From Plesiomonas shigelloides (GTDB taxonomy: Bacteria > Pseudomonadota > Gammaproteobacteria > Enterobacterales > CAMTGL01), in NCBI RefSeq assembly GCF_900087055.1, contig NZ_LT575468.1, positions 2,046,001 through 2,110,000 of the forward strand: DNA of 64,000 bases, in the 5' to 3' direction. Every line of letters begins with the position of its first letter. Within the stretch, counting starts at the first letter, position 1. The translations under genes and the position numbers were made by a program. A model generated the notes under the pieces. That model was not told the DNA's origin, made no database searches, and worked only from the letters and a program-made list of their open reading frames with translations. Shown piece by piece: positions 27,978 to 38,041 of the stretch.

Positions 27978-29312
27978 ATGAATACTCACGTAGATACTGC
28001 AAGAAAAGATGGCTTGCTGGAAAAGTTTTTTCAGCTAAAAGCACACGGCACCAATCCTCAAAAGGAACTGGTCGCAGGAATAACCACCTTCCTGACCATG
28101 GTTTACATCATCTTCGTAAACCCGCAAATCCTCTCCAGTGCCGGTATGGATACCCAAGCTGTTTTCGTTACCACCTGTCTGATTGCTGCCTTGGGTAGTA
28201 TCCTGATGGGGATATTTGCCAACCTGCCAATTGCACTGGCACCGGCCATGGGCCTGAATGCCTTCTTCGCCTACGTGGTGGTTGTAGGTATGGGTTACTC
28301 ATGGCAAATCGGCATGGGCACCATTTTCTGGGGTGCGGTGGGCCTGTTATTGCTGACCATTTTCCGCGTCCGTTACTGGTTGATATCGAATATTCCAATG
28401 AGTCTGCGCATTGGTATCACCAGTGGTATCGGCCTGCTGATTGCCCTGCTCGGCCTGCATAATGCCGGGATCGTGGTGGCGAACCCTGCCACCATGGTCG
28501 CCGTGGGGGATCTGACCTCCATCCCGTGCGTACTGGGTGCCTTGGGCTTCTTCCTGATTGTTATCCTTGCTGCCCGTGGCGTTTATTCTGCGGTGCTGAT
28601 CTCTATGGTGGTGACCACCACGTTGGGGATCTTGTTCGGTGATGTCAAATTCCAAGGTCTGGTTGCTCTGCCGCCAAGTATCGCGCCAGTATTTGGTCAG
28701 CTAGAGCTGGCAAAATCACTGGATATTGGTCTGGCCGGCATTATCTTCTCGTTCATGCTGGTTAACCTGTTTGACTCTTCCGGCACACTGATTGGCGTGA
28801 CCAATAAAGCCGGTTTGACCGACGAAAAAGGCCGTTTCCCACGCATGCAACAAGCGCTGTATGTGGACAGTATCAGCTCCGTCAGTGGTGCTTTCATGGG
28901 CACGTCATCCGTGACTGCCTTCATCGAAAGCTCTTCAGGGGTTTCCGTGGGTGGCCGCACTGGTTTAACCGCGATCGTAACGGGTCTGCTGTTCCTGATG
29001 GCGATTTTCTTCTCGCCTCTGGCGGCGATGGTTCCGGCCTATGCCGCTTCCGGTGCGCTAATTTATGTGGGCGTGCTGATGACCGCCGATTTGGCGAAGG
29101 TGAAGTGGAGCGATCTGACTGAAGCGGCGCCAACGTTCATCACCACCATCATGATGCCGTTTAGCTTCTCGATCACCGAAGGTATTGCGACTGGCTTTAT
29201 CTCCTACTGCGTACTGAAAGTGGGTACCGGTCGCTGGCGTGAACTGAACCCGTGCGTTGTGGCAGTTGCTGCCCTGTTCTTGATCAAATTTATTTGGGTC
29301 GATGCGCACTGA
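27978..29312 (+). CDS. NCS2-family adenine/purine permease (AdeP/AdeQ-like)
   Basis: 444 residues with about 12-13 membrane helices. TFLTMVYIIFVNPQIL, ALAPAMGLNAFFAYV, GIGLLIALLGL, NLFDSSGTLIGVTNKAG and TSSVTAFIESSSGVSVGGRTGLTA are the conserved blocks of the AzgA-type (AdeP/AdeQ/GhxP) group and closely match E. coli AdeQ (YicO, 444). Adenine is the likely substrate by that similarity, but guanine/hypoxanthine cannot be excluded. Stands alone with its own terminator. Confidence 0.9.
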   Translation: MNTHVDTARKDGLLEKFFQLKAHGTNPQKELVAGITTFLTMVYIIFVNPQILSSAGMDTQAVFVTTCLIAALGSILMGIFANLPIALAPAMGLNAFFAYVVVVGMGYSWQIGMGTIFWGAVGLLLLTIFRVRYWLISNIPMSLRIGITSGIGLLIALLGLHNAGIVVANPATMVAVGDLTSIPCVLGALGFFLIVILAARGVYSAVLISMVVTTTLGILFGDVKFQGLVALPPSIAPVFGQLELAKSLDIGLAGIIFSFMLVNLFDSSGTLIGVTNKAGLTDEKGRFPRMQQALYVDSISSVSGAFMGTSSVTAFIESSSGVSVGGRTGLTAIVTGLLFLMAIFFSPLAAMVPAYAASGALIYVGVLMTADLAKVKWSDLTEAAPTFITTIMMPFSFSITEGIATGFISYCVLKVGTGRWRELNPCVVAVAALFLIKFIWVDAH

Positions 29313-29342
29313 TTGCAGCCAAATGATTTGATACCAAGAGAT

Positions 29343-29373
29343 AAAAAAACCGGTGCTCGTCACCGGTTTTTTT
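29343..29373. terminator. Bidirectional terminator, permease and yoaH
   Basis: AAAAAAACCGGTG, five bases, CACCGGTTTTTTT. Placed between convergent genes. Confidence 0.9.
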
Positions 29374-29434
29374 ATTGTCCTACACTGTTTGCCCAACAAA
29401 GGCTGACTCTCGGTGGAACACGACACGCATCAAC

Positions 29435-29692
29435 TCAATAGCCGTGCTCGTCGTCTTCATCCGCATCATCGCGGTCGTCGTCGGCACGCTCATCCCATGC
29501 GTCGTGCTCTTCATCTTGTTCATCATCTTCAAACAGAACGCGTGTACTTTCCCCCTGACGACTGGCACGGATCTCGGCTGCAACCTGCGCAATCGCCTGT
29601 CCGCTGGATAATCCCTGAGCCATCAGCTCATGGATCCGCTCTGCCGCTTGCTGTTGTTCACTGTGGCTCAGCGCCGGCATATCTGCAAACAT
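29435..29692 (-). CDS. yoaH: YoaH family protein with acidic tail
   Basis: 85 residues from the ATG with GAGGAG six bases upstream. The first 50 ([20 protein letters not shown], then [12 protein letters not shown]...EIRA) match E. coli YoaH (59 residues, UPF0181). From about 55 on the protein is almost all Asp and Glu with a few Arg, His and Trp, about 30 residues that the E. coli protein lacks. Next to pabB across the fumarase gene; in E. coli yoaH is adjacent to pabB. Function unknown. Confidence 0.88.
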   Translation of the reverse strand: MFADMPALSHSEQQQAAERIHELMAQGLSSGQAIAQVAAEIRASRQGESTRVLFEDDEQDEEHDAWDERADDDRDDADEDDEHGY

Positions 29693-29789
29693 GATCTCTC
29701 CTCGCAATAGCGTTTGGTGTCACAACTGCGGCTGATTATAGGGGAAGTGGCGCAAAATACGATAAGCGCGATAAGAAAGAACACCAACA

Positions 29790-29813
29790 AAAAAGGCGCC
29801 GCTGCGCCTTTTT
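29790..29813 (-). terminator. Fumarase gene terminator
   Basis: AAAAAGGCGC, four bases, GCGCCTTTTT, 40 bases after the stop on the minus strand, followed there by more T. Confidence 0.85.
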
Positions 29814-29853
29814 ATTCATCATAGTGAACAACATGCCAAATATTGACGCCGTA

Positions 29854-31368
29854 TCAGGCATTCATTTCAGCAATTTTCACTTTCCAGATATCCGGACCAA
29901 TCTGGTGCACATTCGCACCGGTACTGTCGACTGCGACTGTAACTGGCATATCTTTCACATCAAATTCGTAGATGGCTTCCATCCCCAGATCGCCAAACGC
30001 TACCACGCGGGATTTCTTGATGGCTTTGGCCACCAGATAAGCAGCCCCACCCACAGCCATCAGATAGACAGCTTTATGCTTTTTGATGCTCTCGATAGCC
30101 GCCGGACCACGCTCAGACTTACCAATCATACCGATCAGACCGGTTTCACCCAGCATCATCTCGGTAAATTTGTCCATGCGGGTAGAGGTTGTCGGGCCAG
30201 CTGGGCCCACCACCTCATCACGTACTGGATCGACAGGGCCCACGTAGTAGATAAAGCGGTTGTTGAAATCCACGCCATCCGGCAAGCCTTGGCCGCTACG
30301 CAGCATGTCTTGAATGCGCTTGTGCGCCGCATCACGACCGGTGAGCATCTTGCCCGACAACAAAATGGTTTCGCCCACTTTCCAGCTCTGGATCTCTTCT
30401 TTAGTGATGGTATCCAGATTCACGCGACGCACGCTATCACCGGTTTCCCAGCTGATATCAGGCCACTCATCCAGTGATGGTGGAACCAGCTCCGCTGGAC
30501 CATTACCATCCAACGTAAAGTGGATATGGCGAGTGGCTGCACAGTTCGGGATCATCACCACCGGCTTAGACGCCGCGTGCGTTGGCGCGGTTTTAATTTT
30601 CACATCCAGCACAGTCGTCAGACCGCCAAGGCCCTGAGCACCAATACCGAGTTTGTTGACGCGCTGGTAAATATCCAGACGCAGCTTTTCTTCTGCGGTT
30701 TGCGGGCCACGCTCAATCAGCTCTTGAATATCGCAGCTTTCCATCAAGGCTTCTTTGGCCATCACCGCTGCTTTTTCAGCCGTACCGCCGATCCCAATGC
30801 CCAGCATGCCTGGTGGACACCAGCCCGCGCCCATGCTTGGCAGGGTTTTCTCCACCCACTCAGCAATGTCATCGGAAGGGTTCAGCATGACCATCTTGGT
30901 TTTGTTTTCCGAGCCGCCGCCCTTAGCTGCAATCAGTACTTCAACTTTGTCACCCGGCACCATCTCGACATGTACCACCGCAGGGGTGTTGTCTTTGGTA
31001 TTTTTACGCGCTCCGGCTGGATCGGCCACCACGGACGCCCGCAAGGTATTGTCAGGGCAGGTATAAGCGCGGCGGGTACCCTCATCAATCATTTCCTGTA
31101 CGGTCATGTCAGAATCCCACTGCACCTGCATGCCGATTTTGACAAAACAGGTCACGATACCGGTATCCTGACAGATAGGCCGTTTACCCTCTGCACACAT
31201 CCGCGAGTTAATCAGAATCTGGGCAATCGCATCCTTGGCGGCCGGATTCAGCTCTTTGTTGTAAGCGTTTTCCATCGCTTTAATAAAATCGAGCGGATGA
31301 TAATAAGAAATGTACTGTAATGCGTCCGCGACACTGTCAATGAGGTCATCTTTGCGGATGATGGTCAT
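29854..31368 (-). CDS. Fumarate hydratase, class I (Fe-S)
   Basis: Interconverts fumarate and malate in the TCA cycle. 504 residues, shorter than E. coli FumA/FumB (548) and of the form common in Vibrio and Pseudomonas. [4Fe-4S] ligands C66 (PICQDTG), C184 (WCPPG) and C276 (PNCAATRH) are all present. The N-terminal TTDase-alpha-like part (1-280) is followed by the C-terminal part from about 300 (GKMLTGRDAAHKRI, VGPAGPTTSTRMD). Oxygen-labile class. Divergent from pabB; in E. coli no fumarase sits here. Confidence 0.94.
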   Translation of the reverse strand: MTIIRKDDLIDSVADALQYISYYHPLDFIKAMENAYNKELNPAAKDAIAQILINSRMCAEGKRPICQDTGIVTCFVKIGMQVQWDSDMTVQEMIDEGTRRAYTCPDNTLRASVVADPAGARKNTKDNTPAVVHVEMVPGDKVEVLIAAKGGGSENKTKMVMLNPSDDIAEWVEKTLPSMGAGWCPPGMLGIGIGGTAEKAAVMAKEALMESCDIQELIERGPQTAEEKLRLDIYQRVNKLGIGAQGLGGLTTVLDVKIKTAPTHAASKPVVMIPNCAATRHIHFTLDGNGPAELVPPSLDEWPDISWETGDSVRRVNLDTITKEEIQSWKVGETILLSGKMLTGRDAAHKRIQDMLRSGQGLPDGVDFNNRFIYYVGPVDPVRDEVVGPAGPTTSTRMDKFTEMMLGETGLIGMIGKSERGPAAIESIKKHKAVYLMAVGGAAYLVAKAIKKSRVVAFGDLGMEAIYEFDVKDMPVTVAVDSTGANVHQIGPDIWKVKIAEMNA

Positions 31369-31571
31369 TCGGTCGATCCTCTTGTCGTTTTAGGCTTCCA
31401 AAGTAAGCAGGGGTCATTGATAAGAATTTTTAGATTTAGAAGTAGAGTAGAAAGAGAGAACAACATCCTTATCGAATCCATCCCCTACAGCGTGAAGCTA
31501 TGATACTCTTCCGAATATGACGTGACTATGTCCTGCCTCACACGCCAATTAACCTACATCACAAAACTGAG

Positions 31572-33125
31572 ATGTTTATAAATAACAATAGCTTTCCCTC
31601 GTGTCTGGCTCTCGAATATCAGCACGATGCGTTACATAACCATTTCCGCAGCGTTGCGCATTTGCCATGGGCCATGTTACTGAGCTCAGGCCATGCTACG
31701 CATCCACACAGCCGCTACGATATTTTGGTGGCCGAGCCGCTGGCTACGTTGTGCACTACCGGTGAGCACACTTGCATTACACAAGGTGAGGTGCAAACCA
31801 CACATCAAGATGACCCACTGGCTTTATTGGCGCAGACACAAGCGGCGTTGCTGCCAAACTTACCGGCGCATCCTACCCTGCCGTTTTTAGGCGGCGCTCT
31901 GGGCCTGTTTGGCTATGATTTGGGGCGACGTTTTGAACAGCTACCAGAACATGCGGTCAGCGATATCAGTGTGCCGGATATGGCGGTGGGCATTTATGAC
32001 TGGGCCTTAATTGCCGATCATCAGCAACAAACCCTGACGCTACTGAGCCACGGCGATATTTATGCGCGCTGGCATTGGCTGTTAGCCGCACAAAAAAGCT
32101 ATGCCGACCGTGCAGCAGAAGAGATGCCGTTTACGCTGACCAGCGAGTGGCAAGCCAACATGAGCGCCGAGGAATACCGGCAAAAATTTGATCAGGTACA
32201 AGCCTATTTACATGCAGGTGATTGCTATCAGGTCAATCTGGCGCAGCGTTTTTCTGCCGACTATCAAGGTAGCGAATGGCAAGCGTTTGAGCGACTAAAT
32301 GCCAGTAACCAAGCGCCTTTTTCGGCTTTCTTGCGTTTACCGCAAGGCAGCATTCTGAGCGTTTCGCCGGAGCGTTTTCTGGCCGTTGAACAGCAACAGG
32401 TCACCACTCGGCCAATTAAAGGCACCCGCCCACGGCATAGCGATCCGATTTCTGATCGTGCTGAGGCCGCCGCGCTGACCATGTCGGAAAAAGATCGTGC
32501 TGAGAATCTGATGATCGTCGATCTGATGCGTAATGATATCGGGCGCGTCGCGGTGCCCGGCAGCGTCAGCGTGCCAGAGTTGTTCATCGTAGAAAGTTTC
32601 CCTGCGGTGCACCATTTGGTCAGCACCGTGCAAGCGAGCTTGCCAGATACCTGTAGCAATACGGATTTGCTACGCGCCTGCTTCCCCGGCGGCTCAATTA
32701 CCGGAGCGCCGAAAATTCGCTCGATGCAAATCATCGATGAGTTAGAGCCACAGCGGCGTAACGCCTATTGCGGCAGCATCGGCTATTTAAGCTGTTGCGG
32801 CCGGATGGATACCAGTATCACCATCCGCACCCTGATTGCGGCGCAGGGGCGTCTGCACTGTTGGGCCGGCGGCGGTCTGGTCGCTGACAGCCAGTGGGAG
32901 TCGGAATACCAAGAAACGCGGGATAAAGTCGCTAAGATTTTACCGATTCTGAGTGCGACTCCCTGTGAGCCCAGCGAGTCGAGCGCGATGGCGTCCAAGG
33001 CACAAGACGAATCGCAGACGGCGCATGAATCGGCACCGCAAGACAACACTTGCACACTGCACGGCGATAACAGCGGTGATGAGTCACGCCATGACGCACA
33101 TACCGAGCCTCAGCAGCCTGCATAG
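31572..33125 (+). CDS. pabB: Aminodeoxychorismate synthase component I, with extended C-terminus
   Basis: Makes 4-amino-4-deoxychorismate for folate, with PabA. 517 residues; E. coli PabB is 453. The chorismate-enzyme domain contains PIKGTRPR with K283, the lysine that marks PabB (TrpE has Ala in PIAGTRPR), and CFPGGSITGAPKIRSMQIIDELEP. Residues 461-517 form a Ser/Asp/His/Gln-rich tail with no counterpart in E. coli; its last 12 codons overlap the start of nudL in another frame. ATG at 31572, weak ribosome site. Confidence 0.94.
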   Translation: MFINNNSFPSCLALEYQHDALHNHFRSVAHLPWAMLLSSGHATHPHSRYDILVAEPLATLCTTGEHTCITQGEVQTTHQDDPLALLAQTQAALLPNLPAHPTLPFLGGALGLFGYDLGRRFEQLPEHAVSDISVPDMAVGIYDWALIADHQQQTLTLLSHGDIYARWHWLLAAQKSYADRAAEEMPFTLTSEWQANMSAEEYRQKFDQVQAYLHAGDCYQVNLAQRFSADYQGSEWQAFERLNASNQAPFSAFLRLPQGSILSVSPERFLAVEQQQVTTRPIKGTRPRHSDPISDRAEAAALTMSEKDRAENLMIVDLMRNDIGRVAVPGSVSVPELFIVESFPAVHHLVSTVQASLPDTCSNTDLLRACFPGGSITGAPKIRSMQIIDELEPQRRNAYCGSIGYLSCCGRMDTSITIRTLIAAQGRLHCWAGGGLVADSQWESEYQETRDKVAKILPILSATPCEPSESSAMASKAQDESQTAHESAPQDNTCTLHGDNSGDESRHDAHTEPQQPA

Positions 33126-33663
33126 CCGCTTTAACCTGACCCTGCCCGCTACGCATCCGACGATGCCGTGGCGGGGAGGCGCACAGGCGGCGGTGCTCAT
33201 CCCGTTGGTTAATCGACCGGAGCCAACGCTTCTACTCACACAGCGGGCGCTGCATCTGCGCCATCATCCTGGACAAATCGCCTTTCCCGGCGGTCGTGCA
33301 GAAGCCCAAGACCACTCGCCAATTTGTACGGCGCTGCGCGAAGCACAAGAAGAAACCGGTTTGCCACCGGCCAATGCCGAAATCTGGGGATGCCTACCCG
33401 CACTGAGTACGGTCAGTGGTTATCAGGTGACGCCGGTGGTGGCACTGATCGAGCCGCCGTTTACGTTATCGGCTGATCATAATGAAGTTGCAGGCATCTT
33501 CGAGATCCCCCTCGCCGCCCTCATGAATCCCCACCACTATCAGGCGCTACGTTTTTGGCGCAAGCATAAACTGCACACCGTTTATGCGATCTCTGTTCAA
33601 AAAAAGTTCATTTGGGGCGCTACTGCCGCTATAATGCGCAACCTCATGCTACAGATTGCATAA
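33091..33663 (+). CDS. nudL: CoA pyrophosphatase (Nudix hydrolase NudL)
   Basis: 190 residues if started at ATG 33091; ATG 33079 (four codons earlier) is equally possible, and both lie inside pabB. The N-terminus MTHIPSLSSLHSRFNL then aligns with E. coli NudL. Nudix box GGRAEAQDHSPICTALREAQEETG and the UPF0035 block (LLLTQRALHLRHHPGQIAFPGG) identify it. Hydrolyses CoA to phosphopantetheine and 3',5'-ADP. Order pabB-nudL as in E. coli. Longer in-frame upstream codons are Arg-rich junk. Confidence 0.93.
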   Translation: MTHIPSLSSLHSRFNLTLPATHPTMPWRGGAQAAVLIPLVNRPEPTLLLTQRALHLRHHPGQIAFPGGRAEAQDHSPICTALREAQEETGLPPANAEIWGCLPALSTVSGYQVTPVVALIEPPFTLSADHNEVAGIFEIPLAALMNPHHYQALRFWRKHKLHTVYAISVQKKFIWGATAAIMRNLMLQIA

Positions 33664-33719
33664 GAAATCCGTTTTTTCCTTCGCCCAACCACTAGTTGTA
33701 GTTACGCAATCGGATACAT

Positions 33720-33735
33720 AGTGATAAGAATCACA
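33720..33735 (+). promoter_or_regulatory. CRP-like site upstream of sdaC
   Basis: AGTGA, six bases, TCACA: one base from the consensus TGTGA-N6-TCACA. About 130 bases before sdaC, whose E. coli counterpart is CRP-activated. Promoter hexamers not clear. Confidence 0.45.
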
Positions 33736-33863
33736 CTAATTCATAAGACTATTCGGTCAGATCACAGAATGTGCGTGACGCCATATCTTTGACGATATAA
33801 CTCTCTATACTCCCGCGCCAACTGACAAACAATATAGTTTTATCCTGCAAAGGTGGTAGCCAG

Positions 33864-35138
33864 ATGAAATCAGACGTAAGCATCAATACAGCAGCAAACG
33901 CTGCCAGTATTCCCTGGAGTAAGCAAGACACCACATGGGTGCTGAGCCTGTTTGGTACCGCCGTAGGTGCCGGTATTTTGTTCCTGCCAATCAACGCCGG
34001 TATGGGTGGTTTTTGGCCGCTGGTCGTTATGGCGCTGATCGTAGGCCCAATGACTTTCCTGGCTCACCGTGGTATGTGCCGCTTTGTTCTGTCTTCTTCT
34101 AAGCCAGGCAGCGACATCACTGAAGTAGTAGAAGAGCACTTCGGTAAAACCGCAGGTAAACTGATCACTCTGCTGTACTTCTTTGCTATCTACCCAATCG
34201 TGCTGATTTACGGCGTAGGTATCACTAACACCGTGGATTCTTTCATGGTGAACCAGCTGGGCATGGAATCTCTGCCACGCGGCGTACTGTCTATCATCCT
34301 GATTCTGGGCATGATGTCTGTTATGATCGCCGGCGAACGCCTGATGCTGAAAGTAACTGAATTCTTGGTATACCCACTGGTTGGTATCCTTGCTTTCCTG
34401 TCCATCTACCTGATTCCGGACTGGAACACCTCGATGATCAGCGCGCCGTTGCCATCATTTGCTAGCTTCGGTTCAACTCTGTGGCTGACCATCCCAGTAC
34501 TGATTTTTGCATTCAACCACTCGCCTGCTATCTCTGCCTTCTCTATGGCACAGGAGCGTTCTTACGGTAAAAATGCAGAACAACGTGCAAGCCAAATCCT
34601 GAAGCGCACTTCTATGATGCTGCTGGGCTTCGTAATGTTCTTCGTATTCAGCTGTGTACTGAGCCTGAGCCCAGCCGATCTGGCTGCTGCTAAGCAGCAG
34701 AACATCGCTGTTCTGTCTTACCTGGCTAACAAGCACGAAAGTCCATTTATCTCTTACTTAGGCCCATTGATTGCCTTCGTTGCTATCGTAAGTTCTTTCT
34801 TCGGCCACTACTTAGGTGCCCGTGAAGGTCTGAATGGCTTAATTATTAAGCAAATGCGTGCAAATGGTAAAACTCCTGATGTTAAGAAGATTGACCGTTT
34901 CACTGTAGTGTTTATGATTGCAACCCTGTGGATTGTTGCCACCATCAACCCAAGCATCCTGGGTATGATTGAGTCACTGGGCGGCCCGATTATTGCCATG
35001 ATCCTGTTCATCATGCCAATGTATGCCATCCGTAAAGTACCTGCGATGCAGAAGTACCGTAGTGACAAGCTGAGCAATGCATTCGTAGTTCTGATGGGTT
35101 CTGTAGCGATTTCTGCGATTGTCTTCAGCCTCATCTGA
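33864..35138 (+). CDS. sdaC: Serine transporter
   Basis: H+-serine symporter of the HAAAP family. 424 residues (E. coli 429), with about 11 membrane helices. [56 protein letters not shown] and GHYLGAREG are conserved blocks. Followed by sdaA, so the pair imports and deaminates serine as in E. coli; a terminator lies between them. Confidence 0.96.
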   Translation: MKSDVSINTAANAASIPWSKQDTTWVLSLFGTAVGAGILFLPINAGMGGFWPLVVMALIVGPMTFLAHRGMCRFVLSSSKPGSDITEVVEEHFGKTAGKLITLLYFFAIYPIVLIYGVGITNTVDSFMVNQLGMESLPRGVLSIILILGMMSVMIAGERLMLKVTEFLVYPLVGILAFLSIYLIPDWNTSMISAPLPSFASFGSTLWLTIPVLIFAFNHSPAISAFSMAQERSYGKNAEQRASQILKRTSMMLLGFVMFFVFSCVLSLSPADLAAAKQQNIAVLSYLANKHESPFISYLGPLIAFVAIVSSFFGHYLGAREGLNGLIIKQMRANGKTPDVKKIDRFTVVFMIATLWIVATINPSILGMIESLGGPIIAMILFIMPMYAIRKVPAMQKYRSDKLSNAFVVLMGSVAISAIVFSLI

Positions 35139-35170
35139 TTACTGAAAAAGACAAAACATCCATGGATGGA

Positions 35171-35197
35171 GGGGAGCTGGGTTACCGGCTCCCCTTT
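35171..35197 (+). terminator. sdaC terminator
   Basis: GGGGAGCTGG, four bases, CCGGCTCCCC (one G-T pair) then TTTGTGGTTT. Some transcripts may read into sdaA. Confidence 0.7.
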
Positions 35198-35317
35198 GTG
35201 GTTTGTAGATAACCACAGCAAGAAATTTTAGAAACTCACCTTTAATGCAGGATAATCTGCGTTAATAATTAAACCTGATTGACCAATTCGGCCGCAGGCC
35301 TGATTGAGGAGAACACC

Positions 35318-36685
35318 GTGATTAGCGTATTCGACATGTACAAAATCGGCATCGGCCCTTCCAGTTCGCACACCGTCGGACCGATGAAAGCCGGTAAACA
35401 ATTCGTCGATGAGTTGGTAACCATGGGACGTCTCAAGGATGTGACTCGCATTGCCGTCGATGTGTACGGTTCGCTGTCCCTGACCGGTAAAGGTCACCAT
35501 ACTGATATCGCCATCATTATGGGTCTGGCGGGTAACATGCCAGATACGGTGGATATTGATTCTATCCCTGGCTTTATCAAAAACGTGGAAGCTAGCGAGC
35601 GTCTGCTGCTGGCTAAAGGCGCGCACGAGGTGGAATTCCCACGCGAAGGCGGCATGAATTTCCACAGCACTAACTTAGAGCTGCATGAAAATGGCATGCA
35701 AATCCATGCGTTTGCCGGTGACCAACTGGTACTGAGCAAGACCTACTTCTCTATCGGCGGCGGCTTCATCGTTGATGAAGAGCATTTCGGTAAAGCAGAA
35801 ACTTCTTCTGTGGTAATGCCATACCCGTTCCAGCATGCTGCTGATCTGCTAGCGCATTGCCATGCGACCGGTCTGTCACTGTCTGGCCTGGTACTGAAAA
35901 ACGAGCTGGCCATGCACAGCATGGAAGAGATCACTACGTACTTCAACGCTATCTGGAAAACCATGCATGACTGCATGGAGCGCGGCCTGAATACTGAAGG
36001 CTACCTGCCAGGTCCACTGCGTGTACCTCGCCGTGCGTCAGCCCTGCACCGCCTGCTGTCTACTTCTGACAAGCTGTCTAGCGATCCAATGAACGTGGTT
36101 GACTGGGTAAACATGTTCGCCCTGGCAGTGAGCGAAGAAAACGCCGCCGGTGGCCGTGTGGTAACCGCCCCAACCAACGGTGCATGTGGGATCATCCCTG
36201 CGGTACTGGCTTACTACAACCACTTCATCAAGCCAGTCACTGAAGAAGATTGCCGTCGTTACTTCCTGACTTCAGGTGTAATTGGTGCGCTGTACAAGAT
36301 GAACGCTTCTATCTCTGGTGCCGAAGTTGGCTGTCAGGGCGAAGTGGGCGTGGCTTGTTCTATGGCCGCAGCTGGTCTGGCTGAGCTTCTGGGCGGCTCA
36401 CCAGAGCAAGTGTGTGTAGCAGCCGAAATCGGTATGGAGCACAACTTGGGTCTGACCTGTGACCCAGTTGCCGGTCAGGTGCAAGTACCGTGCATCGAGC
36501 GTAACGCAATTGCTTCCATGAAAGCGATCAACGCAGCGCGTATGGCGATGCGCCGTAGCAGCGAGCCACGTGTATCTCTGGATAAAGTTATCGAAACCAT
36601 GCTGGAAACCGGTAAGGACATGAACGCCAAATACCGTGAAACTTCCCGTGGTGGTCTGGCCATCAAAGTGGTTCACTGCGACTGA
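35318..36685 (+). CDS. sdaA: L-serine dehydratase (deaminase)
   Basis: Deaminates serine to pyruvate. 455 residues. Start is GTG (then [22 protein letters not shown]), with GAGGAG six to seven bases upstream; E. coli SdaA begins the same way. The longer frame begins at a TTG 13 codons earlier without a ribosome site. Iron-sulfur cysteines are expected in [16 protein letters not shown] and NLGLTCDP. C-terminal catalytic domain is well conserved. High-expression codon use. Confidence 0.97.
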   Translation: MISVFDMYKIGIGPSSSHTVGPMKAGKQFVDELVTMGRLKDVTRIAVDVYGSLSLTGKGHHTDIAIIMGLAGNMPDTVDIDSIPGFIKNVEASERLLLAKGAHEVEFPREGGMNFHSTNLELHENGMQIHAFAGDQLVLSKTYFSIGGGFIVDEEHFGKAETSSVVMPYPFQHAADLLAHCHATGLSLSGLVLKNELAMHSMEEITTYFNAIWKTMHDCMERGLNTEGYLPGPLRVPRRASALHRLLSTSDKLSSDPMNVVDWVNMFALAVSEENAAGGRVVTAPTNGACGIIPAVLAYYNHFIKPVTEEDCRRYFLTSGVIGALYKMNASISGAEVGCQGEVGVACSMAAAGLAELLGGSPEQVCVAAEIGMEHNLGLTCDPVAGQVQVPCIERNAIASMKAINAARMAMRRSSEPRVSLDKVIETMLETGKDMNAKYRETSRGGLAIKVVHCD

Positions 36686-36726
36686 TTTTCAGCGCTCAGT
36701 GCATCTCACTGACCAGTTATGCTCAT

Positions 36727-36756
36727 AAAAAACCGGTGCCTAGCACCGGTTTTTTT
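36727..36756 (+). terminator. sdaA terminator
   Basis: AAAAAACCGGTGC, three bases, GCACCGGTTTTTTT. Symmetrical, so it can also stop the convergent methyltransferase transcript. Confidence 0.92.
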
Positions 36757-36763
36757 ATCTCTG

Positions 36764-36799
36764 CTTTATTAACTTTATTAACTCAATTAACTCTATTAA
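36764..36799. repeat. Four tandem 9-base units (CTYWATTAA)
   Basis: CTTTATTAA, CTTTATTAA, CTCAATTAA, CTCTATTAA run head to tail from 36764 to 36799, just beyond the methyltransferase stop. Confidence 0.75.
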
Positions 36800-36805
36800 C
36801 TATGC

Positions 36806-38041
36806 TTATTCATGAGTCCGGCTATTCACGATGAGCGAATCGCGCACGCAAGCATGCGGTGCTCGGCGCGCATGAATCATCACATTACGCGGCGTTAAGT
36901 GGCGTTCGCAAAACGTCCCCAAATGCACCTGATAACCATGCTCTTGCAGATACAATGCCCGATCCAGCACCAACCAGATCTCCAGTGGCCGCCGGAAAAG
37001 ATGACGTACTAATTCGGTACGACTCACACACAGATAACGCTGTTCGCCGATGGCTTCCCAATGCGACCAATCCACTTGCTGCGGTAATGTGACACCACGC
37101 TTATCGGCAGCCCAATTACAAAAAGCTGCAAAGCCCTCGCCGAGCAGCGCTTTCGGCAGATTCGGTAGATTTAAGTACTCATCCACACCACGCACCATGC
37201 GCTGCAAAGCATCGAATCCTAACCGGTAGCTCACTTCCAAGCGGCGTAAACGGCGGATACGCTCACCGCCAGTCACCGATTCTTGCAAGCTCAGGCGCAA
37301 ATCATGGCGACTTAGCTGCAGTGTTGACTGATTGGCCACCTGCGACATCGGCTGATAGTGGTCGGCACTGATTTTATGATAACAACACGGAGAGATCGTC
37401 ATTGCCTCACAGGCAGCATGGATACCGTGGCGCAGCAACTGCATGTGTAGCTCGCCACAGGCATGGAGTCCCACCGCATGCAGTTCTGGACGGAAAAAGC
37501 GCTGCGCTGTCGGACAAAGTGCATCTTGCTGATGCAAAATCAGGCTAATCCCTTCGGCCTGCGCCAGCTGCGTACCGCTTGCGCACAACTCCGCTTGTAA
37601 CTCGATGCCTTCCACCGGTTGCGTGGTATGTCGTGCCAGTGTGCGCGCCAAATGCCCCTTCCCTGCACACCACTCTAAGAGCGGCAACGGGTACGAGGGC
37701 AATACGGCAATGAAATCGTGGATCTGTTGCTGCTTGCGCTCTGATAACCTGGGCGCGGAACGCGCAGTCAGTTGCTGCTGCGCCGCCAATGCCGGCAGCA
37801 CGCACAACGCCTCCAGCTCAGAGGCTGCAGGAATATGAGGCTGTAAAAAAGCACTGAGCGCAGCACTATCTGCATCAAGCCGGTCGATATCATCGAGGGT
37901 CAGCGCGTCTAACGCCGCCTGCAGTGCCGGAGCCTTATCGGCAAAATAGGCCGACGTATAGTGAAAAGGGGAAAACTGCCAGAACTCGCGTAACTGCCCT
38001 AGCAAGGTGTCTAACCTGTCAAACCGCTCATGCAACGTCAT
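36806..38041 (-). CDS. SAM-dependent methyltransferase, METTL25/RRNAD1-like
   Basis: 411 residues if started at ATG 38041; an ATG 19 codons upstream is possible, and neither has a strong ribosome site. SAM-binding motif LLEWCAGKGHLARTLARH near residues 125-142, followed by GIELQAELC, VGLHACGELH and ISPCCYHKI, the pattern of Methyltransf_32 proteins. Many cysteines and histidines. Substrate not known. Single gene next to cysB. Confidence 0.72.
   Translation of the reverse strand: MTLHERFDRLDTLLGQLREFWQFSPFHYTSAYFADKAPALQAALDALTLDDIDRLDADSAALSAFLQPHIPAASELEALCVLPALAAQQQLTARSAPRLSERKQQQIHDFIAVLPSYPLPLLEWCAGKGHLARTLARHTTQPVEGIELQAELCASGTQLAQAEGISLILHQQDALCPTAQRFFRPELHAVGLHACGELHMQLLRHGIHAACEAMTISPCCYHKISADHYQPMSQVANQSTLQLSRHDLRLSLQESVTGGERIRRLRRLEVSYRLGFDALQRMVRGVDEYLNLPNLPKALLGEGFAAFCNWAADKRGVTLPQQVDWSHWEAIGEQRYLCVSRTELVRHLFRRPLEIWLVLDRALYLQEHGYQVHLGTFCERHLTPRNVMIHARRAPHACVRDSLIVNSRTHE

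Noticed and set aside
30520..31320. 266-residue plus-strand ORF inside the fumarase gene
   Set aside because: His/Phe-rich antisense frame of a clear fumarase; no ribosome site.
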